30,282 bases of DNA from Candidatus Peregrinibacteria bacterium (GCA_016201685.1 JACQCJ010000037.1:1-30282); one strand, 5' to 3'. Positions 13,180-22,022 are shown, numbered from the stretch's first letter. Numbers and translations are program-made. Notes: generated by a model from the letters alone, not told the origin.

Positions 13180-16128
13180 ATGTCCACCAACCTCCGCGAA
13201 TCCGGCTTCGAAGCGCACATCGAGAAATGTTTGATCAATGATCGAAGATATCTTAAACGCTCCGCGCACGAACACTACGACAAAGCTCTCGGCATGGATC
13301 GCGAACTTGTGTTGCGGTTCATTCTGAATACGCAGGCCGATGAATGGAGAAAGCTCGCGGAACGTCACGGCGACCTTCTCGGCGAGAAATTCTTCAAGAG
13401 ACTGGATGAAGAAATTGCAGCACGAGGATTGCTCGAAGTCCTGCGCAATGGCATTAAGGACAACGGCTGTTTCTTCCGACTTGCCTACTTCCAGCCCACA
13501 TCCTCACGGAACGAAGAAATTGAGCAGTTTTTTAAGGCGAACATCCTGAGCGTCATGCGCCAGCTCAAGTATTCGGCGGTGAACGAAAATAGCATCGACA
13601 TGGTTCTCTTTTTGAATGGCTTGCCGTTTTGTACGGTGGAACTCAAAAATCAGCTCACCGGGCAGTCGATTCTGCAGGGCATGAAACAGTACAAAACCGA
13701 CCGCGATCCCAAGGAAAAGCTTCTGTCCTTCGGACGATGCCTGGTGCACATGGCGATGGATACCGAGGAAGTGCGGATGACGACCAAGCTGGAGGGCCTG
13801 CGCACGTCCTTCTTGCCCTTCAATAAGGGCAATAGCGGCGGTGCGGGTAATCCCGTCCGCCAAGGGGAATACAAGACTGCGTACATGTGGGAGGACATCT
13901 GGAGCCGCGAAACGATTCTCGAAAACATCGGACGATTCATGCATGTGCAGAAACTTGATGAGACGGATGCGAAGGGAAAAACCACCCGCAAAGAGAAACT
14001 GATTTTCCCCCGCTATCATCAGTTACAAACCGTACGGTTGCTCATTGCCGATGCACGGAGCAGTGGTGTAGGACGAAAGTACTTGATCGAGCACAGTGCC
14101 GGCAGCGGCAAGAGCAATACCATTGCATGGACATCGCACCATTTGGCAGAGCTTCATGATGCGGAGAATCAGAAAATCTTCGATTCCATTCTCATCATCA
14201 GCGATCGAAAAGTGCTCGATCGACAATTGCAGGAGACGGTTTCAATGTTTGAACAGGTCATCGGTGTTGTAAAAAGAATAACGAGTTCGGCAGAACTTAA
14301 GGCGGGGCTTCAACAGGGTGAAAAAATCATGATCACGACGTTGCAGAAATTCCCGGTGATCGTCGCGGATATCGGACAACTGCCCGGCAAACGCTTTGCA
14401 GTGATCGTCGATGAGGCGCATTCGTCGCAATCGGGTGAAAGTACCAAAAGCCTCAAGCAAGTGCTCTCAACGACCTTGGAGAATGCAGAAAAAGAGGACG
14501 AGGCCATGCACGAGACGGATTTTGAGGATCAGATCCTCAAAGAGATGCAGAGTCGCGGGAGCCTGTCGAATGTCAGCTTCTTCGCTTTCACAGCGACGCC
14601 GAAGCAGAAGACGATGGAGCTGTTCGGAGAAAAGCAGGCGGATGGAAGCTTTGTGCCGTTCAGCGTGTACTCCATGCGGCAAGCCATTGAGGAAGGGTTC
14701 ATTCTCGATGTCCTCAAGAACTACACGACTTATAAGACGTACTTCAATCTTTTGAAAAAGGCTCAAGATGACCCGGAATATCAAAAATCCCAAGCCCAGA
14801 GACTCATGGTGAATTATGTTGATTTGCATGAACATACGGTCGGCATGAAAGTGCGAATCATCGGCGAGCATTTTCTTTCGCAGATCGTGAAACTGACGGG
14901 CGGGAAAGCAAAGGCTATGATCGTCACCAAATCTCGGCTGCATGCCGTGCGCTACAAGATCGCAATGGATAGCTGGCTGCGGGAAAGTAATTTGCCCATC
15001 AAGGCGCTGGTAGCCTTCTCCGGTACGGTTCGCGACGGCGGTCTGGATTATACGGAGAGTGGGATGAATAACGGCATTCCGGAGGCGAATACCGGGCGTG
15101 AATTTGCGAAGGAGGAATCGAAGTTTCTTATTGTTGCGGAGAAGTTTCAGACGGGTTTCGATCAGCCCCTCCTTACAGCCATGTATGTCGATAAGAAACT
15201 TTCCGGCGTAAATGCAGTGCAGACCCTGAGTCGTCTGAATCGTACCCATCCGGACAAAGAGGAGGCATTCGTACTGGATTTTGTGAACGAGACGGATGAC
15301 GTCAAGAAATCCTTCGAACCGTATTATCAGACAACCGTTCTTTCAGAAGGCACCGACGCCAATCTTCTCCACAATCTTCAGCACGATATTCTGCAATTGC
15401 ATCTTTTCACGGAGCAGGAAGTCGCCGAGCTTGCGAAGATGTATCTTCGGGATGGTTCGCCTGGAACGATCAACAGTTTCATCGACCAGATCGTCGAACG
15501 TTTCAAGGCTCTTGATCCGGAAAGCCAAGAAAATCTGCGCGGAAAGATTCTTGATTACGTTCGGAAATACGCATTTTTAGCGCAGATTCTTACGTTCACA
15601 GATACGGACTTGGAGAAGCTCTATATCTTCCTCCGCCTCCTCAGGCTGAAACTGCCGATTATTTCAACGGAATTACCATTGGAAGTTCTCGAGCAAATTG
15701 ATCTGGAGTCGATCAAAATCCCTAAAATTTCGATGGGTTCCATTCAATTGGGAACCGATGGCGAAGGCTTGGAACCAATGGAGGGAAGTAAGCGCGGAAG
15801 AGGCAAGGGCGACCGCGATTTTCTATCCAAAATCCTGAAAGAAGTAAATGAGCGGTTTGGAACTGAATTTACGGAAGACGACCGTCTCATTCTTAATTCT
15901 TTGAGCAATCGCCTCCTTCAGAACAAGAAATTGCAGGGAACCATGACCAATAACCCAAAAGACGCGGCCATGATCCGCTATGAAAAGATGTATCAGGAAG
16001 AGAAAATCGGCATGCTCAACAGCCACTATAACCTCTATTCCAAGCTCGACCGAAACAAGGAAGTGGATGACTACGTTAAAACTCGCATATTCGACTTCAT
16101 CTACAAAAAGTTGATGGAAGAGGAATGA
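13180..16128 (+). CDS. hsdR: type I restriction endonuclease subunit
   Basis: ATP-dependent translocase and nuclease subunit of about 982 residues, full length for the family. The N-terminal PD-(D/E)xK nuclease shows VLFLNGLPFCTVELKN (catalytic ELK about 154). The SF2 motor shows Walker A HSAGSGKSN (about 305), DEAH box VIVDEAHSSQ (about 411), motif III FFAFTATP, and motif VI region QTLSRLNRTHPDKEE. The C-terminal helical domain assembles with HsdM. ATG 13180 is used, four bases after the NYN stop; a frame continues upstream to 13069 but overlaps NYN and lacks family sequence. Nuclease and motor motifs are intact, so restriction is expected to be active. Confidence 0.93.
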   Translation: MSTNLRESGFEAHIEKCLINDRRYLKRSAHEHYDKALGMDRELVLRFILNTQADEWRKLAERHGDLLGEKFFKRLDEEIAARGLLEVLRNGIKDNGCFFRLAYFQPTSSRNEEIEQFFKANILSVMRQLKYSAVNENSIDMVLFLNGLPFCTVELKNQLTGQSILQGMKQYKTDRDPKEKLLSFGRCLVHMAMDTEEVRMTTKLEGLRTSFLPFNKGNSGGAGNPVRQGEYKTAYMWEDIWSRETILENIGRFMHVQKLDETDAKGKTTRKEKLIFPRYHQLQTVRLLIADARSSGVGRKYLIEHSAGSGKSNTIAWTSHHLAELHDAENQKIFDSILIISDRKVLDRQLQETVSMFEQVIGVVKRITSSAELKAGLQQGEKIMITTLQKFPVIVADIGQLPGKRFAVIVDEAHSSQSGESTKSLKQVLSTTLENAEKEDEAMHETDFEDQILKEMQSRGSLSNVSFFAFTATPKQKTMELFGEKQADGSFVPFSVYSMRQAIEEGFILDVLKNYTTYKTYFNLLKKAQDDPEYQKSQAQRLMVNYVDLHEHTVGMKVRIIGEHFLSQIVKLTGGKAKAMIVTKSRLHAVRYKIAMDSWLRESNLPIKALVAFSGTVRDGGLDYTESGMNNGIPEANTGREFAKEESKFLIVAEKFQTGFDQPLLTAMYVDKKLSGVNAVQTLSRLNRTHPDKEEAFVLDFVNETDDVKKSFEPYYQTTVLSEGTDANLLHNLQHDILQLHLFTEQEVAELAKMYLRDGSPGTINSFIDQIVERFKALDPESQENLRGKILDYVRKYAFLAQILTFTDTDLEKLYIFLRLLRLKLPIISTELPLEVLEQIDLESIKIPKISMGSIQLGTDGEGLEPMEGSKRGRGKGDRDFLSKILKEVNERFGTEFTEDDRLILNSLSNRLLQNKKLQGTMTNNPKDAAMIRYEKMYQEEKIGMLNSHYNLYSKLDRNKEVDDYVKTRIFDFIYKKLMEEE

Positions 16129-16205
16129 TCGCCGAAGAAGGGCTACAGGTCATTTTTAAACCTGGACTTCACCAGCCTCCATGCCCTAAAGGCAAACAGG
16201 TCAGC

Positions 16206-16222
16206 TGTCCAATGTGGCAGGC
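16206..16222. other. right attachment-site repeat (attR-like) in tRNA-Trp
   Basis: Perfect 17-bp copy of 3244-3260. Bases 16215-16222 are the last eight of the tRNA-Trp gene (minus strand, GCCTGCCA) and the rest is downstream DNA. The tRNA stays intact, as is usual for such insertions. Confidence 0.72.
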
Positions 16223-16290
16223 GCGGTAGGGATCGAACCTACGACCCCAGGTTTTGGAGACCTGTGCTCTACCAACTGAGCTACGCGCCT
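16215..16290 (-). tRNA. tRNA-Trp (anticodon CCA)
   Basis: A full cloverleaf: acceptor AGGCGCG/CGCGCCT, D arm GCTC/GAGC, anticodon stem CAGGT/ACCTG with loop CTCCAAA, variable loop GGGTC, T arm GTAGG-TTCGATC-CCTAC. The encoded 3' end is GCCA. The anticodon CCA reads UGG. The 3' end faces the genomic island and forms part of its right attachment repeat. Confidence 0.96.
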
Positions 16291-16805
16291 ACGGCAATGA
16301 ACGACGGATGCATTCTCCGTTCTCCATCCTCCATTATCAATTCTTTTTTTCCAAGTCGGAGCAGGCTGATATGGTTGGGAAATTGGGAAGAATCGAGGGG
16401 CGTTCTTCCTCCCCACAGAACCGATTTCCTCCTTTCTCGAAGCCATTATTCCGGTCTCATGTTCTATTGCGAATAGTCACTCTCTTGTCGATATGGGAGA
16501 GCGCTCCCCTACGTTGTGCAGTATGAACGTGCAGAAGGTCATTTTCCTGCGGCCCGACAAGCGCGCACTTGTCGTTGTGCTTCCGCATGTTCTGCGCAGG
16601 AAGCGGATTGTCCGTCACGAAATGATGGAGTCGGAGGATGAACCGGAATCCCGCGAGGCGCGGGTCGCCGCATTCCCCTTCAAGAATTCCGCCATCCGCC
16701 CGTGCTTTCGGGAAGTGAAAACCGGAGCGAGCACCTTGTCCCGAACGGGGAATACCAATGCGCGCTGCTATCATGCTGCAGTTCTCTCCTCCTGTGGTTC
16801 CTCCT
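16291..16805. other. 515-bp stretch, no assigned gene, several hairpins
   Basis: Bases 16303-16346 resemble the repeat-like tract at 1466-1500, in the opposite orientation. Further on lie short perfect hairpins: CGACAAG/CTTGTCG (16555-16561, 16568-16574), GCTTCC/GGAAGC (16579-16584, 16599-16604) and CCCGCG/CGCGGG (16650-16655, 16659-16664). Frames are open on both strands (plus about 16523-16936, minus 16849-16457) but neither encodes a recognisable domain. A structured RNA or a small lineage-specific gene remains possible. Confidence 0.4.
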
Positions 16806-18413
16806 ATGACTGTGCGCGCCCTCTCTCGGATGATCTCCAAGCCGCGCACGCTCCTGGTCTTACTGTTGAGCCTGCTCGCACTGAAGGCGGGGCTGAATTT
16901 GGTGCACGCAGTCCTCGTGGAAGCAATGAACCGTGACTACGGCCACAGCGATAACGCGCTCTATCTCGGCGTCGGAAGAAGTCTCTTGAACGGTCTCTCT
17001 CCGTATCGAGACGTTTTCGAAGATAAGCCGCCTGGCATTTTTTTCGTTGCGGCCTTCTCTCTCTGGGCCAGCGGCGGCGTGGTGCTTGCAAGTCTCCTTC
17101 AGGCCGCGGTTATCGGCAGCATCCCGTTCATTCTGATCGGTGCCGTTCGCCGTCGTCTCCGCGCACAGGACCGTGCCATGAGGGTCACTCTGCTCCTTAC
17201 GTTCTTGTTCGGTGTCCTGCTCGCGCTGTTTGCCTCCGCAGGCGCGGGGCAATTCCAAACCGAATCCTTCGGGGCTATGTTCGGCGTTCTCTATGCGCAT
17301 GTTCTCTTCGTGCAGGCCAAATCAAAACGACGATGGAGACTCATTGCCAGTGCAAGCGTCTGCGTGCTGGGGGCAATCGCCTTCAAAGAATCGTTCGTGC
17401 TCTCGCTCGGCGCGGTGGCGCTGATCTTCTCCGATTCCCTCGAGTCCTTCCTGGAACAGTTCGGCATTCCCCTCGTTGTCGCCATGACGATGGGGGCGAT
17501 TCTGCTGCAGATCTTCGGATATTTTTCTCCCTACCTGACCACGTACCTTTCGTATCTTCTGAATGAGCATGGCGTGTATTTGCGCAATATTGGCGTGCAG
17601 ACTCCTCTGTGGATGCGAGGTTTTTTCTTCAGGGATTCCCTCGCATCACTCCCGCATCTCAACCCGTTCTTCGCGTCGCTCATCGGCGCACTTCTTCTTG
17701 TTGTCCCTCTCCTGCCGCTTCTGGAATACGACCCATCTCTTCCTCGCAGGAAGAGTCTTCTACCACGACTGTGCCGGTTCCTTGCAGTTTGCTACCTCAC
17801 GGTGCTGTCCGTCGAGCTTGCGGGCGCCACGATGCACCAGCAGGTGGTCGCTTTGCCCGTCTATGCCGCCCTCTTTCTGACCCTCATTCCGTACCTGCAT
17901 CGCCTGTTCGCGGAAGCCCACCGGACCCGGTTCTCGCTGGTTCGTCCGATGATCGTCCTGCTCATCGCCGTGGCCGTGCTGTACACGCCTCTGGTGATGC
18001 CATGGCAAGGATTGGGCAATTTCTCGGAGTCGAACGATCACGCTCGTTCCATCGCAGCGGAAATCGATGGAGTGCTCGACCGATGTCAGTTCGATCGCTA
18101 CGTCAGCCTGTCGATCTTCGGGGACCAATTTTACGCCTACACGCGGCACTCGCCCCTGCCCATCGGCCCGATGCAAACTGCTCTCTCTCAGAAGATGGAG
18201 GTCTCCACATTTCGTCAGATGATCGTGGAAAGTCTCGTGGACGCCCCGCTCATCGTTCTGAAGAACGGGGACATGCTGCATCCATCTCTCGTGGACTACA
18301 TCCAGACGCGCTTCGAGCGGCGATCGCCGCGGTGCGCGGGCTCGGTCCATCTGCCATCGACCATCGTGCTCCTGTTCCGAAAGAATGCAGGGAACACGAA
18401 GATCTTGCGATGA
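16806..18413 (+). CDS. GT-C-type membrane glycosyltransferase
   Basis: Polytopic membrane protein of about 535 residues with some ten hydrophobic segments. The first loop has DNALYLGVGRSLLNGLSPY followed by RDVFEDKPPG, which matches the conserved loop of PMT/ArnT-like GT39 and related enzymes that use polyprenyl-phosphate sugars. A soluble domain of ~110 residues ends the protein (after LVMPWQGLGN). It probably adds a sugar to a wall polymer or protein on the outer face; donor and acceptor are unknown. ATG 16806 precedes the first membrane segment; in-frame starts at 16758 and 16776 would add an unlikely N-terminus. A TATCAT lies at 16770-16775. The gene is followed at 73 bp by the methyltransferase gene. 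Confidence 0.75.
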   Translation: MTVRALSRMISKPRTLLVLLLSLLALKAGLNLVHAVLVEAMNRDYGHSDNALYLGVGRSLLNGLSPYRDVFEDKPPGIFFVAAFSLWASGGVVLASLLQAAVIGSIPFILIGAVRRRLRAQDRAMRVTLLLTFLFGVLLALFASAGAGQFQTESFGAMFGVLYAHVLFVQAKSKRRWRLIASASVCVLGAIAFKESFVLSLGAVALIFSDSLESFLEQFGIPLVVAMTMGAILLQIFGYFSPYLTTYLSYLLNEHGVYLRNIGVQTPLWMRGFFFRDSLASLPHLNPFFASLIGALLLVVPLLPLLEYDPSLPRRKSLLPRLCRFLAVCYLTVLSVELAGATMHQQVVALPVYAALFLTLIPYLHRLFAEAHRTRFSLVRPMIVLLIAVAVLYTPLVMPWQGLGNFSESNDHARSIAAEIDGVLDRCQFDRYVSLSIFGDQFYAYTRHSPLPIGPMQTALSQKMEVSTFRQMIVESLVDAPLIVLKNGDMLHPSLVDYIQTRFERRSPRCAGSVHLPSTIVLLFRKNAGNTKILR

Positions 18414-18485
18414 TGTGCAGCGAGAATACGCAGATAGACATCCTGTGCAATGCTCTGAACATCCGATCATCGCTATGATGGCTCC

Positions 18486-19400
18486 ATGATCGACTTCCAT
18501 CGACGCATGCTCGCGGATTGCCTCCGCAATCACGCCTTCGCAAACGCACTCGAAAAGGTTATTGTGCCGGGACAGACGACGGTCGCCGATATTGGATCGG
18601 GGACGGGTTTCCTGGCGTTTCTCGCATCCAAGCTCGGAGCGAAGGAATGTTTTCTGTACGAAGTTTCGGATGTGATGGAGCTCTCGGAGAAGCTCGCGAA
18701 AGAGAACGGCATCACCAACTGTCACTTCATCCGCAAGCACTCGACTGCCGTCACAAATCCCCCAAAGGTCGATCTGGTCATTTCGGAAACCCTGGGGAAC
18801 TTCGCGCTCGAGGAGCACATCCTGGAAAATCTCCAGGATGCCGGGCGCTTCCTGAAACCGGGCGGCACGATGATCCCCCAATCTCTCAAACAATTTGTCG
18901 TCCCCGTCACGGCCAGGTGCTTCCTCAGCGCATTGCAGGAGTGGGAGAACGTCGGCTTCGATCTCACGTTCAGAGCGGCGCAGGAAATGACGATGCACAA
19001 TGTCTACGTCCGTGAGATCGATTCGACGGATCTGTACCACGGTCGCAAGGCCATCCAGTGCTGGGACGAGATCGATCTCACCGCAACGCAGAAGAGCATT
19101 CGCAATGGAGCAGTCGAGTGGATGCTCGACCGCGCAGCCGTCATCACTGGCTTCTGTCTCTTCTGGGAATGCACGCTCGTCCCCGGCATCACGCTCTCCA
19201 CGAGCCCCCTCGTGGATCCCACGCACTGGGAGCAACTCTACCTCCCGATCCCCGCGCCTCTCGCGCTCACATCCGGCGAGAAGCTTTCGCTCAGGCTTCG
19301 CTCCGATTCACGCAATGCCGTCGGCATCAATGTGGAGTGGGAGGTGCGGGGCGGAGGGAAGCAATGGAGGATGAATATGCGCAGGGGGCATCTGGATTGA
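18486..19400 (+). CDS. protein arginine methyltransferase-like protein
   Basis: SAM-dependent methyltransferase of 304 residues with the features of the PRMT family. The N-terminus HRRMLADCLRNHAFANAL resembles the PRMT start helix. Motif I is DIGSGTGFLAFLA (about residue 35), with the motif II acid in LYEVSD. The double-E loop reads SETLGNFALEEH (about 100-111), and the THW loop reads PTHWEQLYLP (about 245-254) in a beta-barrel-like C-terminal half. PRMTs methylate arginine side chains; homologues are uncommon in bacteria, so the substrate is open. TATGAT at 18474-18479 is only six bases before the ATG, suggesting a leaderless transcript. A small-molecule methyltransferase with a similar fold is the alternative. 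Confidence 0.8.
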   Translation: MIDFHRRMLADCLRNHAFANALEKVIVPGQTTVADIGSGTGFLAFLASKLGAKECFLYEVSDVMELSEKLAKENGITNCHFIRKHSTAVTNPPKVDLVISETLGNFALEEHILENLQDAGRFLKPGGTMIPQSLKQFVVPVTARCFLSALQEWENVGFDLTFRAAQEMTMHNVYVREIDSTDLYHGRKAIQCWDEIDLTATQKSIRNGAVEWMLDRAAVITGFCLFWECTLVPGITLSTSPLVDPTHWEQLYLPIPAPLALTSGEKLSLRLRSDSRNAVGINVEWEVRGGGKQWRMNMRRGHLD

Positions 19401-19472
19401 CACCAAGGAAAATTCGGGACATTGACATCAATGTTTTTCGCAGCCCCTTGTGTCGCTCAACTGCTGAATTTC

Positions 19473-19481
19473 TGCTATACT
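19473..19481 (+). promoter_or_regulatory. extended -10 promoter for M23 peptidase gene
   Basis: TGC-TATACT, an extended -10, ends eight bases before the ATG at 19490. No good -35 at normal spacing. A leaderless mRNA is likely. Confidence 0.5.
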
Positions 19482-19489
19482 TGGCAGAA

Positions 19490-20512
19490 ATGCACATCGA
19501 AATCGATATTCCCAGGCCATGGCTGACGCTTACGTTCTTCGGAGGAGTGGTCGGCGTGATCGTCTGGCTCCAGAGCGGAGGGAGCGCGCAGGCGACGGTC
19601 GCATCCCCACAAGCGCTCTCTCCCGTCCATTCAGCGGTTCTCGAAAGCGGTCCGTCGCAGACGAATCCTTCCGCAGTCCATGATCCGACGAATCCGCAGA
19701 TGCTCGGCAGCGGAGGGGATGAAACGTCGGCCTCCCGGCGCATCGCCGATGCTGCGGAGAGCATTCGTCGCGGTCGTGCGGAACAGGCATTCCTGGCGCA
19801 GCGCGAGGAGATTCTTCGCTACGAACTCGATGTGCTCGAACGGGAGCGCGCCGCCGCCGGCACCGACATGACGCCGGAGATGGCGCAGCAATTCCAGGAG
19901 AGCGAACAACGTCTCACATCGCTCCTTCACGATCAGAAACAAGCCGATGATTTTCTGCGATCGGCATTCGAGCAATTGTGGGATGCGCAAGGTCGCACCG
20001 TTGGAAACGGATCACTGATCGCGAATGCCGTCGTGCCGCAATTGCAGTACTGGCCGATTGAACCGATTCGGGGCATCTCCGCCTATTTCCACGACGCTGC
20101 GTATGCCAAGCTCTTTGCAGGGCTCAAGATTCCCATGCCGCTTCACAGCGGATTTGATGAGCCGGCGGAAGAGAACACGCTCGTGCGAGCAGTCGCCGAT
20201 GGGACGGTGGTGAAAGTCACAGACAATGGCTATGAATTCGACTACGTCGAACTCGACCACGGCGGATTTACCACTTGGTACGGTCACGTGGAAGAATCTC
20301 TCGTTCAAGAAGGACAGGCTGTGCGAGCGGGCCAGCCGATCGCGCGCTCTGGCGGCCGGCCGGGATCGAAGGGCGCCGGTGTTTCGACGGGGCCGCATCT
20401 CCACTTCGAGGTGCGCGTGAATGGTATGGCAGTGGACCCGCTCCCCTATCTTCCGCCTTTCGAGTTGCCGGATGGAAGCATGATTCCCCGATCATCAGCG
20501 GCGTTTGAGTGA
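19490..20512 (+). CDS. M23-family metallopeptidase, membrane-anchored
   Basis: A 340-residue exported peptidase that should cut peptidoglycan cross-links or act as a regulator of other wall enzymes. A hydrophobic segment at about 12-27 (LTLTFFGGVVGVIVWL) anchors or exports it. Residues about 80-170 form a Gln/Glu-rich coiled coil (EQAFLAQREEILRYELDVLE; EMAQQFQESEQRL). The C-terminal M23 (LytM) domain has the Zn ligands HSGFD (HxxxD) and HLHFEV, plus YGH before it, so the site looks complete. The coiled-coil plus LytM layout resembles EnvC/NlpD-type division factors. Start 19490 follows an extended -10; longer upstream frames overlap the methyltransferase gene. Confidence 0.85.
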   Translation: MHIEIDIPRPWLTLTFFGGVVGVIVWLQSGGSAQATVASPQALSPVHSAVLESGPSQTNPSAVHDPTNPQMLGSGGDETSASRRIADAAESIRRGRAEQAFLAQREEILRYELDVLERERAAAGTDMTPEMAQQFQESEQRLTSLLHDQKQADDFLRSAFEQLWDAQGRTVGNGSLIANAVVPQLQYWPIEPIRGISAYFHDAAYAKLFAGLKIPMPLHSGFDEPAEENTLVRAVADGTVVKVTDNGYEFDYVELDHGGFTTWYGHVEESLVQEGQAVRAGQPIARSGGRPGSKGAGVSTGPHLHFEVRVNGMAVDPLPYLPPFELPDGSMIPRSSAAFE

Positions 20513-20519
20513 AACGGTG

Positions 20520-20558
20520 TGCATTGTCGCCCTTCGACGAGCTCAGGGTGACAATGCA
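20520..20558. terminator. hairpin between convergent genes, repeat-derived
   Basis: TGCATTGTC (20520-20528) and GACAATGCA (20550-20558) are perfect 9-bp arms. They enclose CCCTTCGACGAGCTCAGGG, a core shared with the topA repeat at 401-472. Lying between convergent M23 and dgt genes, it probably serves as a two-way terminator. Confidence 0.6.
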
Positions 20559-20560
20559 AT

Positions 20561-21560
20561 TTACATTTCTTCGATTTGCTCGATTCCCATTGTCATCGCC
20601 TGCGATCGAGCAAATGAGTCCGTCATGCCCGCGACGTAATCCTTGACCGCTTCGGAAAGTAAAAGGCTATGCTTCTTTTGTAGTTGAAGAATCTTCTCCG
20701 TCGGCTGCCTTTCGAATGCCCGACACAGTTCTTCCACAATCCGCTTCCCGCGCGCGTTCGCCTCCGTGACGAGCGGATGCTCGTACATGCGCGCGTGCAG
20801 GAACGATCTCCAACTGCGTATGCTCGAGGAGATCGGTGACGAGGAGATGAATGATGCCGCCGCGCAGCGCCGTGCCTCGCGGCGCGATCAGATCCATCGC
20901 CTTCTTCGCCAATGCAAGGCTCGAGATATCCTCGATGGAGAAGAATCCCGCGCGCAATCCGTCGTCGCAGTCATGCCCCGTGTAGGCGATCTCGTCTGCC
21001 ATATTCACCACCTGCGCCTCGAGCGTGTGGCTGCGGCCCTCAAGGTGCTTCGAATGCTTCTCCAGTCCCTCGAGCACTTCACGGTTGAGATTCAGCCCGG
21101 GAATCCTCGACGCATGTTCCTCGAGCAGCGTCACGAGCCGCAGCGACTGCTCGTTGTGCTCGAACGAGAGTCCATGGCCCCGCATCCACGCGTCGAGCGA
21201 TTCCTCTCCCGCGTGGGCGAAGGGCGGATGGCCCAAATCGTGCGCGAGCGCGATGCATTCCGTGAGGTCTTCGTTCAGGCTGAGCGCGCGCGCCAAGTCG
21301 CGGCCGATCTGCGCCACTTCCATCGTGTGGGTCAGCCTCGTGCGATAGTGATCCCCTTCTCCCGCCACGAACACCTGCGTCTTCCCCTGCAATCTGCGGA
21401 ACGCCTGCGTGTGGATGATGCGGTCGCGATCGCGTTGAAAGGGAAAGCGTGTCCGGTCTTCTGGCTCCAATGTCACGCGTCCGAGTCGTCCTTCATACGG
21501 AACGGCGTAGGGGGCGAGGAGGGCATTCGCTTCAGCCATTCGCTCGTGCAGTCCTTTCAT
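20561..21560 (-). CDS. dgt: dGTPase-like HD phosphohydrolase, frameshifted
   Basis: Deoxynucleotide triphosphohydrolase (dGTP to deoxyguanosine plus triphosphate). HD-domain ligands are visible: RTRLTHTMEV, AHDLGHPPFAHAGE and NMADEIAYTGHDCDDG. The first frame runs from 21560 but loses family similarity after HLLVTDLLEH near 20830 and stops at 20667. The expected C-terminus (RSWRSFLHARMYEHPLVTEA to GIEQIEEM) continues in another frame and ends at 20561. The shift lies near 20815-20835 and is one base. A TACACT hexamer (minus strand, 21572-21567) lies six bases before the ATG and inside the end of the upstream gene. Either a sequence error or a decaying gene. Confidence 0.85.
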
Positions 21561-21578
21561 GACATCAGTGTACAGCTC

Positions 21579-22022
21579 TCATGCGGGAGAGCGATCGTCC
21601 GCTGTTTCCTGTGGAGGGAATGGAAGAATGTCGGCATCCGTTTCTCCTTCTGCATTGATTCCCACTATCGTTGGTTCTGTGATCTGAGCCGGCTGAACTC
21701 GGTCAGCGAGTTCTCTATCAATCGCCTCCGATAGGGATTGATGCCCGAGAGCAATACGATCCATGCATCGGACAAAAAAACCTCGTTGTTCGAGTATCAG
21801 AGATTCTGCGTGTTCTATTATCATGCGAGCGACCTCAGTTTCATGAAATAGCCACGAGTCATATGTTTGAGGATTAAAATCCCGGTCCTGTCTGCTTTTC
21901 GGTGGCCGAACCAGTTCGTTTGCAGCCAAATCAAATGCGTTCGAAAATTCCCGACGGAAAGAAATTCGAATGATCAAGCGACGTAAGAGTGCTGCATTCG
22001 GTCTATGGCCCGCCACCGTCAA
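21579..22022 (-). CDS. hypothetical protein, 147 residues
   Basis: I recognise no domain. The sequence is soluble and charged: an Arg-rich N-terminus (LLRRLIIRISFRREFSNAFD), a central helical part (ETEVARMIIEHAESLILEQR) and a Pro/Asp-rich tail ending DDRSPA. The frame opens at a TTG (22022) that overlaps the TGA of the preceding gene; GTG 22016 is an alternative. It ends 18 bp before the dgt start. The order suggests co-transcription with both neighbours. Confidence 0.5.
   Translation of the reverse strand: MTVAGHRPNAALLRRLIIRISFRREFSNAFDLAANELVRPPKSRQDRDFNPQTYDSWLFHETEVARMIIEHAESLILEQRGFFVRCMDRIALGHQSLSEAIDRELADRVQPAQITEPTIVGINAEGETDADILPFPPQETADDRSPA

Larger units (their letters stand above)
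3244..16222. mobile_element. genomic island at tRNA-Trp with a type I R-M locus
   Basis: A block of about 13 kb lies between two perfect 17-bp copies of TGTCCAATGTGGCAGGC. The right copy covers the last eight bases of the tRNA-Trp gene, including its CCA, plus nine bases beyond. The left copy lies 18 bp after the TMTC-like gene. Much of the interior is visibly more AT-rich than either flank. The cargo is restriction-modification, Fic, HTH and membrane proteins plus an IS1595-family insertion, as expected for an acquired defence island. No tyrosine or serine recombinase gene is visible, so the element may be decayed or mobilised in trans. Confidence 0.72.

Noticed and set aside
17760..19235. 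Minus-strand open frame of 491 codons across the GT-C and PRMT genes
   Set aside because: It runs opposite two recognisable genes and across their junction, with no domain of its own.
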